Positions 51,978-53,926 of a DNA stretch of 53,926 bases are shown in pieces. The stretch covers positions 1 through 53,926 of the forward strand of contig JBBDIG010000002.1 in the NCBI GenBank assembly GCA_040880525.1. The letters run 5' to 3'. Under the pieces are notes generated by a model. The model saw nothing but the letters and a program-made list of their open reading frames with translations, was not told where the DNA came from and did not search any database. The stretch comes from Bacteroidia bacterium (GTDB lineage: Bacteria > Bacteroidota > Bacteroidia > CAILMK01 > JBBDIG01). Position 1 is the stretch's first letter. Each line of letters begins with the position of its first letter. The position numbers and the translations under genes were made by a program.

Positions 51978-53360
51978 TCAGATCACCGGTTGTATTCCCG
52001 ATCCGGATTTCCCGGATTTTCCGTCACGCATTTCAGAGATCCCCTGTACTACATCCTTCATCGTTTCGCTCTTAATATATTCTTCCCATTCATTGCGCAC
52101 GCTAAGCGTCTCCAGCACCTTGTTCTGCTGATCGCTCAGGAAGAGCGCTTTGGAATATGGGATGTTGGAAAAAGTCACCAGGCCATAAGCCGGGATCCAG
52201 TGCTCCGGATATAACTGCTGTATTCTGCGTGAAATTTCTCTCTTTCTCAAAAAGTGAGGATCCGCAACGAGGTCGCGCATTTCAATGAAGTTGCGCAGCG
52301 CCAATTCTGCTATTGCATCGCCATCGGTCTTTCGTTTCAGGCTGAAATCTGCGAGAATATTCGTCCAGTTATCGCCATGTTGCAGCATCAATTGCTCGAG
52401 TACTGTGCAGTCTTCAAATCCCGCATTCATTCCCTGCCCGTAAAAAGGCACAATTGCATGAGCGGCATCGCCCATCAGGCAGGTTTTGTCTTTATAATGC
52501 CACGGTGCGCAGGACACCGTCACAAGGCTACCGGTAGGATTGCTGAAAAAATCCCGGGCCAGTTCCGGCATCAATTCGGTGGCGTCCGGAAAATATTGCT
52601 CAAAAAATAGCTGCACGGCCTGCGCATTCTGAAGACTGGCGAAAGATTCATCGCCTTCAAAAGTCAGGAATAGAGTTACGGTATAGCTGCCATCCATATT
52701 CGGCAGTGCAATGAGCATGAAATGTTTTCTTGGCCAGATGTGGAGCGCATTTTTCTCCATCTGCCAGCGGCCATCCTTGCCAGGAGGAATGGTAAGTTCT
52801 TTATATCCATGCGGAAGAAATTGCTGGCTGTAATTAAACCGTTCACTTTGCAGCATCATATTCAGCCGCACTTGCGAAAACGCTCCATCGGCTCCAAAAA
52901 TGAGCTTGTATTGCCGCTGCTTTCCACCTTCAGATTGTACTATTCCTGTTTCCAGGTCCAGCGCATCTACTTTCTCCTCAAAGTATATTTTTACCTTTTC
53001 AGAAGCCTCGGCAATGGTCATCATCTTTTCGTTGAGCCCCCCACGCGAAACAGAATAAATTGCCTGTCCTGCCCGGCCATAAGGCAGCAGGTTGAGTGTA
53101 CCATCCTCCGCATGGATCATCCGGCCGTGCATCGGGATGGCTATTTTCATGATCTCATCCCGGATTCCTACGCTCTCCAGCGCTTTCCACCCGCGGTCGC
53201 TTAGCGCCAGGTTGATGGATCGTCCTGCCGCTGCACCGGTTTTTCGCATATCCGGCCTGCGCTCCAGTACATCCACCGCATAGCCATGCTTTGCCAGGAA
53301 AAGCGACCATAATGAGCCTACCAAACCTGCACCCGCTATACATATTCTTTCTTCTGCCAT
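51978..53360 (-). CDS. kmo: Kynurenine 3-monooxygenase
   Basis: An FAD- and NADPH-dependent hydroxylase that converts kynurenine to 3-hydroxykynurenine in tryptophan degradation and in the eukaryotic-like route to NAD. It has 460 residues. The FAD Rossmann motif is ICIAGAGLVGSLWSLFLAKH, the second FAD motif GDAAHAIVPFYGQGMNAGFE, and the KMO-typical RSINLALSDRGWKAL and RAGQAIYSVSRGGLN are present. A C-terminal helix region follows. The ATG at 53360 fits the family start. No other kynurenine-pathway gene is in the window. It leads the lipoprotein gene by 16 bases. Confidence 0.95.
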   Translation of the reverse strand: MAEERICIAGAGLVGSLWSLFLAKHGYAVDVLERRPDMRKTGAAAGRSINLALSDRGWKALESVGIRDEIMKIAIPMHGRMIHAEDGTLNLLPYGRAGQAIYSVSRGGLNEKMMTIAEASEKVKIYFEEKVDALDLETGIVQSEGGKQRQYKLIFGADGAFSQVRLNMMLQSERFNYSQQFLPHGYKELTIPPGKDGRWQMEKNALHIWPRKHFMLIALPNMDGSYTVTLFLTFEGDESFASLQNAQAVQLFFEQYFPDATELMPELARDFFSNPTGSLVTVSCAPWHYKDKTCLMGDAAHAIVPFYGQGMNAGFEDCTVLEQLMLQHGDNWTNILADFSLKRKTDGDAIAELALRNFIEMRDLVADPHFLRKREISRRIQQLYPEHWIPAYGLVTFSNIPYSKALFLSDQQNKVLETLSVRNEWEEYIKSETMKDVVQGISEMRDGKSGKSGSGIQPVI

Positions 53361-53582
53361 CGTATTTGATCTTTTTTGAACCGGAAAAATTATTCGCTGT
53401 AAAATTAATATTCCTGCGGGAATGGCCTCAAAGCGGCAGGCGCCAAATCCTTTGTCTCCCTTATGATTCGCTCAGCAGCAAATACCAAAAAATGCTTCTC
53501 CCTGAACAATCCTGAAGTAAACCGGATTTCATAGAAAGGAATCGGTTTACTGAAAGCTATCACAAATTAAAATCTTGTATTA

Positions 53583-53816
53583 ATGGAAACATCAGAAAGA
53601 GTAAAACTTATGCTCGAAGGAATAGAGCGCGAGAAACAGGAATACCGCAGAGATATGGGAAAATATCCTGACAAAGTATTCCTTCATCCTTACAGCATTG
53701 AAAAGATTGAGGAAGTGACGAAACATTTCGAAACGCGATATGAGATCGGTAAACTCAACGATATGAAAATTGTGCTGGATGAAAGCCGGGAACCGTATGA
53801 ATACGCTGTGGAATAA
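53583..53816 (+). CDS. Small hypothetical protein, 77 residues
   Basis: A soluble, acidic protein without signal peptide or TM helix: SERVKLMLEGIEREKQEYRR, DMGKYPDKVFLHPYSIEKIE, FETRYEIGKLNDMKIVLDES. It appears to be a helix pair plus a short strand region. Family unknown. The codon use and charge pattern resemble real genes in this window. A small CTGCA/TGCAG hairpin (53834-53846) lies just after the stop. It is divergent from kmo, with 222 bases between. Confidence 0.6.
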   Translation: METSERVKLMLEGIEREKQEYRRDMGKYPDKVFLHPYSIEKIEEVTKHFETRYEIGKLNDMKIVLDESREPYEYAVE

Positions 53817-53904
53817 ACCCATAAGGATAAACACTGCATTTTGCAGGTATTTTCATCTGAAGTGAAATATTGTTTTAGGTATAGGCGCTTAGGTAGCAAT
53901 ATGT

Positions 53905-53926
53905 TATTTTTGCTCCATGTTAAAGA
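53905..53926 (+). promoter_or_regulatory. Candidate -7 element and start of a gene at the right edge
   Basis: TATTTTTG at 53905-53912 matches the TAnnTTTG element. An ATG at 53917 begins MLK and runs off the window. No well-spaced TTG is present, and the leader would be almost absent, so this is tentative. Confidence 0.25.

Noticed and set aside
53834-53846. CTGCA/TGCAG hairpin after the small gene at 53583
   Set aside because: The stem is five pairs with a three-base loop and only a weak T-rich stretch after it. Too weak to call a terminator.
1-53926. Search for CRISPR arrays, IS elements, prophage genes and toxin-antitoxin pairs
   Set aside because: No regularly spaced repeats, transposase or integrase motifs, phage structural genes or convincing toxin-antitoxin gene pairs were seen.

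Overview
The window is chromosomal DNA from a member of the Bacteroidota (Bacteroidetes), probably an environmental, gliding or T9SS-secreting lineage such as Chitinophagales or Saprospirales. The evidence is: secreted proteins ending in gliding-motility-associated (CHU_C, T9SS type B) or Por-type (T9SS type A) C-terminal domains; a fused alpha/beta branched-chain 2-oxoacid dehydrogenase E1; a sigma-ECF gene overlapping a one-TM/outer-membrane-barrel gene; PKD, GEVED and CUB adhesin modules; and several upstream regions matching the Bacteroidetes promoter pattern TTG-N(about 19-25)-TAnnTTTG, with almost no Shine-Dalgarno sequences. No phage, IS element, CRISPR array or rRNA was seen. The exact genus cannot be read from the sequence.

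Layout. 1-6.8 kb: 3' end of a GC-rich T9SS type B protein, a small membrane protein, serS (minus), a large SBBP-repeat/PKD/CHU_C secreted protein and a lipocalin-like lipoprotein. 6.8-14.8 kb: housekeeping genes sodA, csaA, ppx, an LEA14/WHy-like protein, recQ, a UbiA-like membrane protein, a cytochrome b5-like protein and asd. 14.9-24 kb: a lamin-tail-domain surface protein, a PhoB/PhoR-type two-component pair, a DUF547 lipoprotein, an MscS channel and an ECF sigma factor with its barrel partner. 24-33.5 kb: fused BCKDH E1, a fatty-acid-hydroxylase-family protein, tRNA-Arg(CCT) and a 1910-residue modular secreted protein. 33.7-38.7 kb: a TPR protein, hisS-hutH and an unknown small gene. 39-43.5 kb: the mreC-mreD-mrdA-rodA cell-elongation operon. 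43.9-46.5 kb: two uncharacterised genes and dnaB. 46.5-47.0 kb: an intergenic region with a cluster of DnaA-box-like sites. 47-54 kb: an SDR, a hemA-hemC fusion, two tandem GNAT acetyltransferases, a lipoprotein, kynurenine 3-monooxygenase and a small unknown gene.

How the genes work together. Most entries are independent housekeeping units. The clearest functional sets are: (i) mreC-mreD-mrdA-rodA, a four-gene overlapping operon for the rod-elongation complex, without mreB beside it; (ii) the overlapping sigma factor and one-TM/barrel gene, which look like a signalling pair; (iii) the response regulator and histidine kinase, which overlap by one base; (iv) hisS and hutH, one base apart, sharing histidine as substrate; and (v) a single polypeptide combining the first and third dedicated enzymes of C5 tetrapyrrole synthesis. 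The items most worth checking are the hemA-hemC fusion, the sigma factor whose only nearby upstream ATG is cut off by an in-frame TAA, the DnaA-box cluster next to dnaB, and the internally duplicated CUB-PKD-PKD block in the giant secreted protein.
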